From: Acidovorax sp. FHTAMBA
GTDB taxonomy: Bacteria > Pseudomonadota > Gammaproteobacteria > Burkholderiales > Burkholderiaceae_C
DNA length: 64,000 nucleotides
Reading direction: 5' to 3'
NCBI RefSeq assembly: GCF_038958875.1
Contig: NZ_CP152407.1
Coordinates: 2,611,501 to 2,675,500 of the forward strand
The notes under the pieces were generated by a model. That model worked only from the letters and a program-made list of their open reading frames with translations, did no database searches and had not been told where the DNA came from. Position numbers and translations under genes: made by a program. Positions 51,967 through 63,505 of the stretch are shown one piece after another; position 1 is the stretch's first letter, and every line of letters begins with the position of its first letter.

Positions 51967-53301
51967 ATGCCCGACTCTGCCCACCTGGCCGCCCGCCTTC
52001 GCACCGCACAGCCCTGCCTGTGGACCAACCCGCAGCGTCAGGCGCAGCCGCCTGCCGTGGTGCAGGCGCTGGGGCGTGGCATCAGCCTGCAAGACACGCA
52101 CGCCGCGGCTGCGCGGTTCGCGCGGTTTGCGGGCCTGCTGGCCGAGGTCTTTCCGGAGCTGGCGGCCAGTGGCGGTGTGGTGGAGTCGCCCCTGCTGCCC
52201 GCCGCCGCGCTGCAACCCGCGCTGGGCATGGCGCCGGGGCAGGGGCGCCTGTTCATCAAGGCCGACCACCGCCTGCCCGTGGCGGGCTCCATCAAGGCCC
52301 GGGGCGGCATGCACGAGGTGCTGGAGTTTGCCGAGGGGCTGGCGCTGCAGCAGGGTCTGGTGGCGCCCGGCGGCGACTACCGCGCGCTGGCCACGCCCGA
52401 GGCGCGTGCGGTGCTGGGCCGCTACCAGGTGGCGGTGGGCTCCACCGGCAACCTGGGGCTGAGCATCGGGGTGGTGGCGTCGGCGCTGGGGTTTCAGGCC
52501 ACGGTGCACATGTCGGCTGATGCCAAGGAATGGAAGAAAGACCGCCTGCGCCAGCGCGGCGTGCAGGTGGTGGAGCACACCGGCGACTATGAGCGCGCCG
52601 TGGCCGCAGGCCGTGCCGAGGCGGCCGGCAACCCGCTGTGCCACTTTGTGGACGACGAGCAATCGGTCTCGCTGCTGCTGGGCTACAGCGCGGCGGCCCT
52701 GCATCTGCAGCGTCAGCTGGCAGAGCAGGGCATTGCGGTGGATGCCGACCATCCCCTCATCGTGTACCTGCCGTGTGGCGTGGGCGGCGCGCCCGCGGGC
52801 GTGGCGTTCGGGCTGCGGCAGTTGCTGGGGCCGCATGTGCATTGCTTTTTTGCAGAGCCGGTGCAGTCGCCGTGCTTTCTGGTGCAGATGCTGGCGGGGC
52901 CGGGGGAGCACCCTTCGGTGTACGACTGGGGCCTGACCAACCGCACCGAGGCCGATGGCCTGGCTGTGCCGCGTGCATCGCTGCTGGCCGCCGGGCTGAT
53001 GCAGCCACTGCTGTCGGGCGTGTTCACCGTGGCCGACGACACCTTGTTTACCCACCTGGTGCAGGTGCTGGACACGCTGGGCGAGCGCATCGAACCCTCA
53101 GCCGCCGCAGGCTTCAGCGGCCCGGCGATGCTGGCCGGCACCCCCGCCGGGCAGGCCTGGCTGCGCAGCAGCGGCGTGGGCGCGGTGCTGCAGGGCGCCA
53201 CGCACCTGGTGTGGACCACCGGCGGCCTGCTGGTGCCCGATGCGCAGTTTGCAGGTTTTGTGCAGCGCGGGCGGGCGGTGCAGGCTGTGCCTGTTGAATG
53301 A
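51967..53301 (+). CDS. dsdA: D-serine ammonia-lyase
   Basis: The 444-residue PLP enzyme converts D-serine to pyruvate and ammonia. The PLP lysine is in [15 protein letters not shown] and the phosphate-binding loop in [13 protein letters not shown]. Followed 23 bases later by a D-amino-acid dehydrogenase-like gene, so the pair probably handles D-amino acids. No dsdC regulator or dsdX transporter adjoins. Confidence 0.92.
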   Translation: MPDSAHLAARLRTAQPCLWTNPQRQAQPPAVVQALGRGISLQDTHAAAARFARFAGLLAEVFPELAASGGVVESPLLPAAALQPALGMAPGQGRLFIKADHRLPVAGSIKARGGMHEVLEFAEGLALQQGLVAPGGDYRALATPEARAVLGRYQVAVGSTGNLGLSIGVVASALGFQATVHMSADAKEWKKDRLRQRGVQVVEHTGDYERAVAAGRAEAAGNPLCHFVDDEQSVSLLLGYSAAALHLQRQLAEQGIAVDADHPLIVYLPCGVGGAPAGVAFGLRQLLGPHVHCFFAEPVQSPCFLVQMLAGPGEHPSVYDWGLTNRTEADGLAVPRASLLAAGLMQPLLSGVFTVADDTLFTHLVQVLDTLGERIEPSAAAGFSGPAMLAGTPAGQAWLRSSGVGAVLQGATHLVWTTGGLLVPDAQFAGFVQRGRAVQAVPVE

Positions 53302-53324
53302 CTACAGGAAAGAAAGGAAACCCC

Positions 53325-54452
53325 ATGGAATCAGCAGACACCATCGTGATTGGCGCGGGCATTGCGGGCGCATCGGTGGCCTGGCAACTGGCGCAGTCGG
53401 CCAGCGTGCTGCTGCTCGAGCGCGAGTCGCAGCCCGGCTACCACACCACGGGCCGCTCGGCCGCGCTGTACATGGCGACCTACGGCACGCCCAACATCCA
53501 GGCGCTGACACGGGCCAGCCGCGCGTTTTATGACGCGCCGCCGCCCGAGTTCGGGGCCAGCCCCATCCTGTCGCCCCGCGGCGTGGTGTATGTGGCGGGG
53601 CCAGACCAGCTGGACATGCTGAGGCAGGCCTATGCAGAGGCCCACGCCATCTCGCCCAATGTGGAATGGGTGGAGCAGGCCGCCCTGCTGGCCATGCTGC
53701 CCTGCCTGAAGCCCGAGGCCGTGGCTGCGGGCATGAGCGAGCCCGAGGCGGCCGACATCGACGTGCACGCTTTGCACCAGGGCTACCTGCGCGGGCTGCG
53801 CCAGCGCGGCGGCCAGGTGCTGACGAATGCGGAGGTGACCGCCCTGACGCGCCAGGGCGATGGCTGGCTGGTGACGCTGGCCGACGGCCGGGTGCTGCAG
53901 GCGCCCACCATCGTCAATGCCGCAGGCGCCTGGGCCGATGTGGTGGCGGGCATGGCAGGCGTGCCACCCATTGGCCTGGAGCCGCGCCGCCGCACGGCTT
54001 TCACTTTTGCGGTGCCCGAGGGCATGGATACCACCCACTGGCCCGCGGTGATCGCCATTGACGAGAGCTTTTACTTCAAGCCCGATGCCGGCCAGCTGCT
54101 GGGCTCGCCCGCCAATGCCGACCCCACACACCCGCACGACGTGGTGCCCGAGGAGCTGGATGTGGCCACGGGGATTTATCACATCGAGGAAAAAACCACC
54201 TTCCAGATCAGGCGCCCCTCGCACACCTGGGCGGGGTTGCGCTCATTTGTGCCCGATGGCGACCTGGTGATTGGCTGGGACAACCATGTGCCCGGCTTTT
54301 TCTGGCTGGCCGGGCAGGGTGGCTATGGGATTCAGAGCGCGGCGGGCGCCTCGCTGTTGGCGCGGCAGCTGTTGCGCGGCGAGCCTTTGGATGATGCGCT
54401 GGTGCGCGAAGGCGTGGTGGTGCAGGGGCTGTCGCCTGCGCGGCTGCGGTAG
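53325..54452 (+). CDS. DAO-family FAD oxidoreductase (D-amino-acid dehydrogenase-like)
   Basis: The 375-residue protein has the FAD motif TIVIGAGIAGASVAWQLAQ, a GYHTTGRSAALY segment and a C-terminal FAD contact (WLAGQGGYGIQSAAGASLLA). AAAGGAAA precedes the ATG at 53325. In an operon with dsdA it may oxidise D-amino acids other than serine, or glycine-type amines; sequence alone does not decide. Confidence 0.85.
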   Translation: MESADTIVIGAGIAGASVAWQLAQSASVLLLERESQPGYHTTGRSAALYMATYGTPNIQALTRASRAFYDAPPPEFGASPILSPRGVVYVAGPDQLDMLRQAYAEAHAISPNVEWVEQAALLAMLPCLKPEAVAAGMSEPEAADIDVHALHQGYLRGLRQRGGQVLTNAEVTALTRQGDGWLVTLADGRVLQAPTIVNAAGAWADVVAGMAGVPPIGLEPRRRTAFTFAVPEGMDTTHWPAVIAIDESFYFKPDAGQLLGSPANADPTHPHDVVPEELDVATGIYHIEEKTTFQIRRPSHTWAGLRSFVPDGDLVIGWDNHVPGFFWLAGQGGYGIQSAAGASLLARQLLRGEPLDDALVREGVVVQGLSPARLR

Positions 54453-54463
54453 GCCGGGGAAGA

Positions 54464-54679
54464 TCAGGCGAAGGTGTTGACCTGGGTGCCCAGCGTGCCC
54501 GATGTAGCCAGGGCGGGCTGGGGCATGGACTGCTGCATGGCATCGATCAGGGTGGAGGCCGACACGGCCTGCATGTCGAGTGCCTTCTTCAGCACCACCA
54601 TGTTCAGTGCATCGGACGTTTTGGCACTGGCCAGCGAGGTGGCGGTGTTGACGATGCTGTTGGCGAGTGCGACGTCCAT
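54464..54679 (-). CDS. YjfB family protein
   Basis: The 71-residue helical protein matches the YjfB pattern (NMVVLKKALDMQAVSASTLIDAM) and has an N-terminal helix and a C-terminal TLGTQVNTFA tail. The family is annotated as putative motility protein with no proven role. It is convergent with the preceding FAD gene (11-base gap). Confidence 0.75.
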   Translation of the reverse strand: MDVALANSIVNTATSLASAKTSDALNMVVLKKALDMQAVSASTLIDAMQQSMPQPALATSGTLGTQVNTFA

Positions 54680-54768
54680 GGGGGTTCCTTCGGGTGTTGG
54701 TGTTTTATCGGCAAGCCGAGGCCCAGCTTGAGCGCCGTTACAACTGCCCGCGTTGCCAGGAAGCCCGC

Positions 54769-56184
54769 CTATTCGAGTGCGGGTACGCCCAGGGCCGGGC
54801 AGGCCGCCAGATCGGACGGGCGCGCGCTGGCGGTCTGGCGTGCCGCGTCGCGCAGGGCCGTGCGCAGGCCTTCTTCAAGGGTGGGGTGGTAGAACGGCAT
54901 GCCCAGCAGGTCATGCACGGTGAGTTTTTGCTGGATGGCCAGGGCCAGCAGATGCGCCATGTGTTCGGCGTGCGGCGCACACAGCTCGGCGCCCTGCAGC
55001 TGGCCCGTGGTGCGGTGGGCATGGATGCGGATGCCGCCGTGGTTGAGCTGGGCAGTGCGTGCGCGGCCCTGGTTGGCATAGCTGGCGCTGCCGGTGATGG
55101 TGTGGTCAGGATCCAAGTCGGCAAGGCGCTGGCCTGCGGTGGCGATCTGGGGGTCGCAGAACACGATGCCCAGCGGGGTGCGGCGCTGAAAGGTTGTGGG
55201 GGTGTCGGCCAGGGCATTCATGCCTGCGATGTGGCCTTCGTCGGCGGCTTCGTGCAGCAAGGGGGCGTGGGTGTTGGCGTCTCCGGCCAGAAACACGGGC
55301 AGGTCGCCAATCTGCTGGGTCTGGGGGTTGACGGTGGGCAGGCCGCGCTTGTCCAGCGGCACGCCCAGGGTTTCCAGGCCCAGGTGCTCGATGTTGGGCA
55401 CGCGGCCCATGGCGGCAATCACCTGGTCCACCACCACGCGGTTGGGGCCGCTGCTCACTTCAATGCCGCCGGGCACCTCCCGCAGCTCGGCCGGTGCGCC
55501 CGTGTACAACACCATTTCTTTCTTGAGCAGCGCGGTCAGCTCGGCGTTGAGCGCGGGATCGCTCAGCCCCGCCACCGTATCGCCGGTGGTGAATGCGGCC
55601 ACCTGCAGGCCCAGCCGCGCCAGGGCCTGCGAAATCTCCACGCCGATGGGGCCCATGCCGATGACGGCAATGCGGGGGCCGAGGCTGGGCTGCTCGAACA
55701 GGGTGTCGGTGGTGAGCATGCGGTCGCCAAAAGCCAGCCATTCGTCGGGCAGGCTGGGGCGGGAGCCGGTGGCGATGATGATGCTGCGGGTGGCGTAGGC
55801 GGTGCCGTCGATGTCCACCCGCTGTGGGCCCAGAAGGGTGGCGCGCCCCGAAACCGCCGCTTTGCCCAGTGTGCTGGTGGCTTTCACGGCACCGGCGACA
55901 AAGTCATCCCGCAGGGCGCGCACGCGCTGCAGCACCGCGGGCAGGTCGGCAGTGAGGGCACTGGCGCCGCGCAGGCCGAATTCTTCAAACGCGTGGCGGC
56001 GGTGGAAGGCGTTGGCGGCTTCGATCAGCGCCTTGGACGGCATGCAGCCCACGCGCGCACAGGTGGTGCCCCAGGGGCCTTCGTTGACGATGAGGTAGCG
56101 GTCGGTGCGCTTGCGCACTTCGCGCAGCGCGGCCAGGCCTGCCGTGCCTGCGCCGATGATGATGGTGTCGAGCGGTTGGCTCAT
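54769..56184 (-). CDS. Dihydrolipoyl-dehydrogenase-like pyridine nucleotide-disulfide oxidoreductase
   Basis: The 471-residue flavoprotein has the N-terminal FAD motif IIIGAGTAGLAALREV and the redox-active disulfide in CARVGCMPSKALIEA. An NAD fold (IAVIGMGPIGVEISQAL) and a C-terminal dimerisation domain with HPTLEE (base His and Glu) follow. It is not beside any 2-oxoacid dehydrogenase genes, so it may be an Lpd paralogue with a different disulfide substrate. Confidence 0.88.
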   Translation of the reverse strand: MSQPLDTIIIGAGTAGLAALREVRKRTDRYLIVNEGPWGTTCARVGCMPSKALIEAANAFHRRHAFEEFGLRGASALTADLPAVLQRVRALRDDFVAGAVKATSTLGKAAVSGRATLLGPQRVDIDGTAYATRSIIIATGSRPSLPDEWLAFGDRMLTTDTLFEQPSLGPRIAVIGMGPIGVEISQALARLGLQVAAFTTGDTVAGLSDPALNAELTALLKKEMVLYTGAPAELREVPGGIEVSSGPNRVVVDQVIAAMGRVPNIEHLGLETLGVPLDKRGLPTVNPQTQQIGDLPVFLAGDANTHAPLLHEAADEGHIAGMNALADTPTTFQRRTPLGIVFCDPQIATAGQRLADLDPDHTITGSASYANQGRARTAQLNHGGIRIHAHRTTGQLQGAELCAPHAEHMAHLLALAIQQKLTVHDLLGMPFYHPTLEEGLRTALRDAARQTASARPSDLAACPALGVPALE

Positions 56185-56298
56185 GGAGGGTCCTCGTCAG
56201 CCGGTGATGCTGCGAGTGTGGCGGCACGGTGCTTGTGCGCGTGTAGGCGCAAAGGCATTTATGGCTGCACCGCCTGATCGGGCCTTGCCGGTGGGGGC

Positions 56299-56892
56299 TC
56301 AGTCTTCTGGCTCAGTCCAGCCCACGCGGCCCTGGCCGCTGTTGTTGATGCGCAGCACGAAGTCGGCGGCTTGCGCTTGTGGCAGGCGCAGCTGCAGGGT
56401 TACCAGCGTGCCGTGCTGCACGCCCGTCAGCTCGGCGCCTGCGGCGTCGATTTCGCGGCGCAGCAGGCCCTCGAGCGCGTAGGGCACGTGGCACTGCAGG
56501 GTGGTCATGCGCTGCAGCGTGACCTTGGGCGCGGTGAGCAGCGCCTGGGCAATGGTGTCGGTGTAGGCGCGTACCAGGCCGCCCGCGCCCAGCTTCACGC
56601 CGCCAAAGTAGCGCACCACCGTGGCCAGCACGCCTTCGAGGTCCTGGTGGCGCAGCACGTCGAGCATGGGGCGGCCCGCGGTGCCGCCGGGTTCGCCGTC
56701 GTCCACTGCGGCCGACTGGCCACCGGCCAGCAGGGCCCAGCAGATGTGGGCGGCGCCGGGGTGCTGCTTCCACAGCGCATCCACGGCGGCCTGGGCGCTG
56801 GCCCGGTCGGCCATGGGTTGCACGCAACCGATGAAGCGGCTCTTCTTGATCGTGATGTCGCTGTGCGCCGGCGCGGCCAGGGTGTAGGGCAT
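56299..56892 (-). CDS. YigZ/IMPACT family protein
   Basis: The 197-residue protein has the diagnostic motif DDGEPGGTAGRPMLDVL and the YFGGVKLGAGGLVRAY segment. The eukaryotic relative IMPACT regulates translation; the bacterial role is unknown, though peptidase and RNA-binding roles have been proposed. The C-terminal DUF1949-like domain is present. Confidence 0.9.
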   Translation of the reverse strand: MPYTLAAPAHSDITIKKSRFIGCVQPMADRASAQAAVDALWKQHPGAAHICWALLAGGQSAAVDDGEPGGTAGRPMLDVLRHQDLEGVLATVVRYFGGVKLGAGGLVRAYTDTIAQALLTAPKVTLQRMTTLQCHVPYALEGLLRREIDAAGAELTGVQHGTLVTLQLRLPQAQAADFVLRINNSGQGRVGWTEPED

Positions 56893-57086
56893 GGGGCGCA
56901 GAGTGTAAAGCCGGGTGAACGCGGTGCTTTGGGTGGTGGCGGCACCGCCTGCGCGCCAGATAGTGTTGTTTTATGTCTTCTGTCACACACCGCGAAGGCA
57001 TGCGTTCCTACACTGGAACCTTCTTGCTCCGGCCTACGCTCGTGCTACCAATTTGAAAGCACCCCGGTCAGCAGAAAAGGAACGCC

Positions 57087-57284
57087 ATGTTTGCCACACC
57101 CGCCTCCGCCGCATCGCACGAACCCTCTTTGGCCAGCCGCGTGTTTGGCCGGTGGGCAGCCCAGCGTACGCCGGTGGGCACGGTGCCGGTGGCAAGCATG
57201 TCTGCCTCCCCGCAGGTTGCAGCCGCAGATGACGAGAACGTGCCCGATCTTGCGCAACGCGTGCGTGAAGTGGGGGAGTGGTAA
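57087..57284 (+). CDS. Small protein, 65 aa, unknown
   Basis: AAAAGGAA lies six bases before the ATG at 57087. The product (MFATPASAASHEPSLASRVF at the N-terminus) has an acidic C-terminus (DDENVPDLAQRVREVGEW) and no membrane segment. A good terminator follows 48 bases after the stop on the same strand, which supports a real transcription unit. No family is recognised. Confidence 0.5.
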   Translation: MFATPASAASHEPSLASRVFGRWAAQRTPVGTVPVASMSASPQVAAADDENVPDLAQRVREVGEW

Positions 57285-57331
57285 GCGAGAAGCAGTGCTG
57301 CGGCTTGCCGCGGCTTTGCCCCACTGAATCC

Positions 57332-57354
57332 TGGCCCTGAGGGGCCATTTTTTT
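57332..57354 (+). terminator. Rho-independent terminator
   Basis: TGGCCC (57332-57337), loop TGAG, GGGCCA (57342-57347) and seven T residues to 57354. It ends the transcript of the small gene before ygiQ. Confidence 0.88.
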
Positions 57355-57532
57355 GCTGCACAGGGACACGGCGCCCTGCAGCGGCGCTGCAACCCCCAAG
57401 TCCCCCGTTATGCAAGGGCAAGGCGCAGGCAGCGACAAAATGACCCTGCGGCCGTAAAATCGCGGGTCAATCACCACCGCTGCGCCCCATGAGGCCCTTG
57501 ACGCTCAAGGGCCGGCCGCGAACCTCCTTTGC

Positions 57533-59950
<2,418 letters not shown>

Positions 59951-60031
59951 TCGCTGCCGCGCGATGAGGCGGTCGCGGCAAGCGACCGTCGGCCAAGGCT
60001 TGAACGCACCGGGATCTCGGGATCCTGTTGT

Positions 60032-60493
60032 TCAACCTTCCGCTGCGTGGGTGCCCACCACGACCGATTGCGGCCCCTCACCTGCAGGCTGCGAGATCAG
60101 GTCTTCAATGATGAAAGTGCGGTAGTAAAACGCAGTGACCGCGCCTTCGGGGGCGATGGCTTCCACCAGGGTGTCGGTGTTGTCCTTGTCGGCCATGGTG
60201 ATCAGCATGCCGTGATGACCTTGGCCTGCCAAGTCGGCAATGCGGCGCACCATGTCGCCTTCGGCACCCACGGAGGGCAGGAGCGCGTCGGCCGTGCCGA
60301 GCGTGCGCACGATGTCTTGCAAGATGACGTCCGGGCTGGCATAGGCGGTTTCGCCGTGGTGGCCCGCTGCCTGCAATGCCGTGGCTGCCTGGCGCACACA
60401 GTCTTCATCGGGGAAAAGCGCAAACACATGGCCTGTGGGGTAGAAAACACCGCCCATGTTGGTCATGGAGGAGTCGAGAACAAGGTTTTTCAT
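60032..60493 (-). CDS. Hypothetical protein, 153 aa
   Basis: I do not recognise this soluble protein. It begins MKNLVLDSSMTNMGGVFYPT and contains an alpha/beta-looking region (HVFALFPDEDCVRQAATALQ) that resembles a heat-shock-like or CBS-free ferredoxin-type fold only in general pattern. GGGAG lies seven bases before the ATG at 60493, which decides this start over an in-frame ATG six bases upstream. A single gene between ygiQ and a DUF1294 gene, both pointing toward or along it. Confidence 0.6.
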   Translation of the reverse strand: MKNLVLDSSMTNMGGVFYPTGHVFALFPDEDCVRQAATALQAAGHHGETAYASPDVILQDIVRTLGTADALLPSVGAEGDMVRRIADLAGQGHHGMLITMADKDNTDTLVEAIAPEGAVTAFYYRTFIIEDLISQPAGEGPQSVVVGTHAAEG

Positions 60494-60594
60494 GGGCATC
60501 TCCCGGGGTGTTGTTTCAGACCCCCTGATTGCACCCAACTACGACCACTTTCGCTGTAGGCCAGCGGGCCAAATGCGGGTCAGCCTGGATTGGG

Positions 60595-60658
60595 ATTTCA
60601 AGAGCAAAAATGCGTTGCAGCGCTCTGCAGTGTTGCGCAATCAGCTATCAAAATAAAA
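60595..60658. repeat. Palindromic repeat copy L
   Basis: ATTTCAAGAGCAAAAATGCG, then TTGCAGCGCTCTGCAGTGTT and GCGCAATCAGCTATCAAAAT. The core has diverged, with GCAGCGCTCTGC replacing one half, but both arms are intact. It lies after the DUF1294 gene's stop (60672). Confidence 0.75.
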
Positions 60659-60671
60659 GCGGGTGACGCGT

Positions 60672-61079
60672 TCACCCCAGCCCGCCGAATGCCCACACCA
60701 GCAGGGCAAGGCAGTTGAGCGCCACCGTCACCCAGTACATGCGCCGAAACGGTACCTTGGCCGTTTTGTGGCGCAGCAACTGCTGCGCGAACCATGCCCC
60801 TGGCCACCCGCCTGCCAGTCCCAGAAGGTGCAGGTGGCTTTCCGGCGTGCGCCGCTGGGCGCCGCCCTGTGCGGCGCTTTTGTCGAGGGCGTAGATGAGC
60901 ACGGTGAGCACGTTCACCGAGACCGCCGCTCCCAGCACCCACAGGGGGATCTGTCCGGCCCGTGCCCCCCACGCCAGCGCTGCAGCCCAGGCGGCAACAA
61001 GCAGCAGTACGCCCCCTGTGGATGCACCGGAATGCCGGCCCCTGCGGCCGCGGCGTGGGGGATCGTTGCGTTGCGGCAT
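60672..61079 (-). CDS. DUF1294 family membrane protein
   Basis: The 135-residue protein has a basic N-terminus, two hydrophobic segments, the signature IYALDKSAAQ ... RTPESHLHLLGLAGGWPGA and RHKTAKVPFRRMYW, and a final hydrophobic segment. DUF1294 has no known function. In longer relatives the domain follows a cold-shock domain, which is absent here. Confidence 0.85.
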   Translation of the reverse strand: MPQRNDPPRRGRRGRHSGASTGGVLLLVAAWAAALAWGARAGQIPLWVLGAAVSVNVLTVLIYALDKSAAQGGAQRRTPESHLHLLGLAGGWPGAWFAQQLLRHKTAKVPFRRMYWVTVALNCLALLVWAFGGLG

Positions 61080-61106
61080 GTAAGGGCTTGAAGCGGGGGA
61101 TTGCTG

Positions 61107-61997
61107 TCAGGTGAGCGTGTGAAGCGGAATGTCTTGTGCCGCCGCCAGCGCGTCAAGTTCAGCCCTTGTCTTTGTCAGGACAAAGGCTGCGACGGCGGCA
61201 TGGGTGGCCGCACTGCGCAAGGTGGCGGGGTTGCCGTCGGCAGGCAGGCCGGCGGCAGCGCACAGACGGGCCGCAAAGTGGGGCTCCAGCGCAGCCACGG
61301 CAACGCGGCCATCTGCACAGGGGTAGATGCGGTAGCCCGCATGGTGGCCGCCCACGTCGCCGCCGGGCGTGGTCAGGCCCCAGTCGCGCGGCTGGGCCAG
61401 CCAGGCTGCGGCGTCGGCCAGGGCCACTTCAATGCACACACCGCTGCCTGTGTGGGCACGCTCCAGCAGGGCCTGCAGCACGGCCTCGCTGGCCATCAGG
61501 GCGCCACCCATGTCGGCGTACAGGGTGGGTGGCATCTCGGTGCCGGTCACCAGGCCTGCGTCGGCCAGGTAGGTGAGGTCGTGGCCGGGTTCTTCGGCAC
61601 GCTCGGCCGCAGCGCCCACGATGCGCACCAGCGAAAGGCGGGGGTATTTGGCCTGCACGACCTCCCAGGAGAGGCCCAGTTTGGTGAGCGCCGAGGGGCG
61701 AAATGAGGTGATCAGCACATCGGTGCGGGCCAGCTCCTTGTGCAAGGTGGCCTGACCTTCGGGTGTCTTGAGGTGGGCATGCACCACGCGGACGCCCTGG
61801 TGCAGCGTGGCATAGGCCGCCGGGCTGTAAATGCCCATGGGGTCGGCACTGGGGTGGCCCGGCGCGGGCGGGGGTTCGAGCTTGGTGCACTCGGCCCCCA
61901 TGCGTGCAAACCGCATTAGGGCGGCGGGGCCGGGCAGGTTGAGCGCGAGGCTCAGGACGCGGACATTGCGCAGGGGCTGGGGCAGGGCGGTTGTCAT
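61107..61997 (-). CDS. CaiB/BaiF-type CoA transferase
   Basis: The 296-residue class III CoA transferase-like protein has VRVLSLALNLPGPAALMRFA, DVLITSFRPSALTKLGL and a conserved Asp-containing YLADAGLVTG. It is shorter than typical members (about 390-400), so part of the second domain is reduced. Substrate unknown. Divergent from a LigB-type gene. Confidence 0.85.
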   Translation of the reverse strand: MTTALPQPLRNVRVLSLALNLPGPAALMRFARMGAECTKLEPPPAPGHPSADPMGIYSPAAYATLHQGVRVVHAHLKTPEGQATLHKELARTDVLITSFRPSALTKLGLSWEVVQAKYPRLSLVRIVGAAAERAEEPGHDLTYLADAGLVTGTEMPPTLYADMGGALMASEAVLQALLERAHTGSGVCIEVALADAAAWLAQPRDWGLTTPGGDVGGHHAGYRIYPCADGRVAVAALEPHFAARLCAAAGLPADGNPATLRSAATHAAVAAFVLTKTRAELDALAAAQDIPLHTLT

Positions 61998-62118
61998 GGG
62001 TGTGGGGTTGTGTCGGTGTTGTGGCTTTGAACGGAAGGAGAAAGCGCGGCGCTGGAACTTCACGGGGCGCGTGGGCTCAGTCCCTGCGTTATACATAATT
62101 TGTTACGCTCCCCGACCC

Positions 62119-63042
62119 ATGCAACGCAGAACCTCGTTGGCCGCCCTCACGGGCCTGGCCGCCTTTCCGGGAGCTTTCATGACCACGTCCCTGAGCAGTG
62201 CCGCCACGGCATCTGCGTTGCAGGCGCTCAAGCCCTCGCCCCGCATGCCCGTGCTGTTTGTGGGCCACGGCAGCCCCATGAACGCCATCGAGGACAACGC
62301 CTGGCGACGCAGCTGGCAGGCCTTGGGGGCGGAGCTGATGGCGCGCGCGGTGCAGCCGCAGCTCATCCTGTGCGTGTCGGCCCACTGGCTCACACGCGGC
62401 GGCTGGCAGCTGACGGGCATGGCCCACCCCAAGACCATCCACGACTTTGGCGGTTTCCCGCAGGAGCTGTTTGACCAGCAATACCCCGCGCCTGGCGCTC
62501 CGCAAGTGGCGCGCAGTCTTGCGGCCGAACTGAAGTCACCCGCTACTGGCGCCGCACTGGGCGTGGACGAAGCTGAGTGGGGCCTGGACCACGGCACCTG
62601 GTCGGTGCTCAAGCCCATGTTCCCCAAGGCGCAGATCCCTGTGATGCAGCTGAGCATGGACTACAGCCGCGCCCCGGCCGAGCACTACGCGCTGGGCCAG
62701 CAGCTCAAAGGCCTGCGCGAGCGGGGCGTGCTGATCGTCGGCAGCGGCAATGTGGTGCACAACCTGCGCCTCACGCGCCGTGGCACGGCCGCCAACGAGG
62801 CCTACGACTGGGCCACCGAGTTCGACACCGTGGTGCAGGGGCAGATCAAGAAGGGCCAGCTCGGCGCCCTGCAGGACTTCCAGAAACTGGGTGCCGTGGC
62901 CAAACAGGCGCACCCCACGCACGAGCACTATCTGCCGCTGCTGTACGCGGCGGGAGCCGTGTTGCCCAGCGAGATGCCGCGCTTCTTCAACACGGGCTAT
63001 CAGTCGGCGTCGATCTCGATGCGGTCGGTGCTTTGGGGGTGA
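62119..63042 (+). CDS. LigB-type extradiol dioxygenase (DODA/YgiD-like), with signal-like N-terminus
   Basis: The 307-residue protein has His ligands in VGHGSPMNAI, SAHWLTRGG and HGTWSVLKPM, and the later HPTHEHYLPLLYA. Relatives open catecholic rings such as DOPA. Most are about 260-270 residues; this one has about 35 extra N-terminal residues (MQRRTSLAALTGLAAF) resembling a Tat signal, so it may be exported. Later ATG codons could also serve as a start. Confidence 0.85.
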   Translation: MQRRTSLAALTGLAAFPGAFMTTSLSSAATASALQALKPSPRMPVLFVGHGSPMNAIEDNAWRRSWQALGAELMARAVQPQLILCVSAHWLTRGGWQLTGMAHPKTIHDFGGFPQELFDQQYPAPGAPQVARSLAAELKSPATGAALGVDEAEWGLDHGTWSVLKPMFPKAQIPVMQLSMDYSRAPAEHYALGQQLKGLRERGVLIVGSGNVVHNLRLTRRGTAANEAYDWATEFDTVVQGQIKKGQLGALQDFQKLGAVAKQAHPTHEHYLPLLYAAGAVLPSEMPRFFNTGYQSASISMRSVLWG

Positions 63043-63072
63043 TGGGGGCGTCCTGTCTGTAGTGGTTTGCTT

Positions 63073-63134
63073 CAATTTTTATAGCTGATGGCGCTTATGG
63101 ATAAAGCGCTGAAGGCCAAAATGGCTTGAAAACT
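63073..63134. repeat. Palindromic repeat copy M
   Basis: CAATTTTTATAGCTGATGGC, then GCTTATGGATAAAGCGCTGA and AGGCCAAAATGGCTTGAAAA. A full-length copy between two convergent genes. The usual open frame is stopped by TAA in this copy. Confidence 0.93.
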
Positions 63135-63148
63135 ATCTGCACTGGCGA

Positions 63149-63505
63149 TCAGCGCGGCAGGTCATCCGCCCGGATCGTCAGCCACGGCCAGCGTCCGCAG
63201 TAGCTTTCCGCCTTGGCCTGGAACAGCGCCAGATGTGGACAGGCAGGGTTGGGGCGCAGCAATCCGGCATACAGCTCTTCAAGTCCGTAAGGCAGGTCGT
63301 AGTCCTTGATATTCGCAGTCGGCGCCCAACCCGACTTCAGGTTCCACACCGTCTGAAACAGGCAGCCCGCCACCAGCCAGACATCGGGCAGGCCCAGAAA
63401 CGGCAAACGCTCCAGAAGGTCCGCGTTGTGCGGGTTCTGGAGCGCTTCGCTCACAAAGCGGCGCGCGAGCGCCGCTTTCTCATCGTGCTCAGACCACCTT
63501 GGCAA
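63149..63505 (-). pseudogene. Nucleotidyltransferase family (NTP_transf_6), internally deleted
   Basis: The 118-residue frame has the start (LLERLPFLGLPDVWLVAGCL, FQTVWNL, IKDYD) and the end (YGLEELYAGLLRPNPACPHL, KAESYCGRWPWL) of the roughly 190-residue family. The central part of about 90 residues is missing, joined in frame at KDYD/LPYG. The missing part includes conserved residues, so activity is unlikely. TTG at 63505 is the best start and overlaps the aminotransferase gene by 17 bases. Confidence 0.75.

Noticed and set aside
57034..57477. Minus-strand frame opposite the 65-residue gene
   Set aside because: The plus strand has a ribosome-binding site and an oriented terminator; the minus frame has neither.
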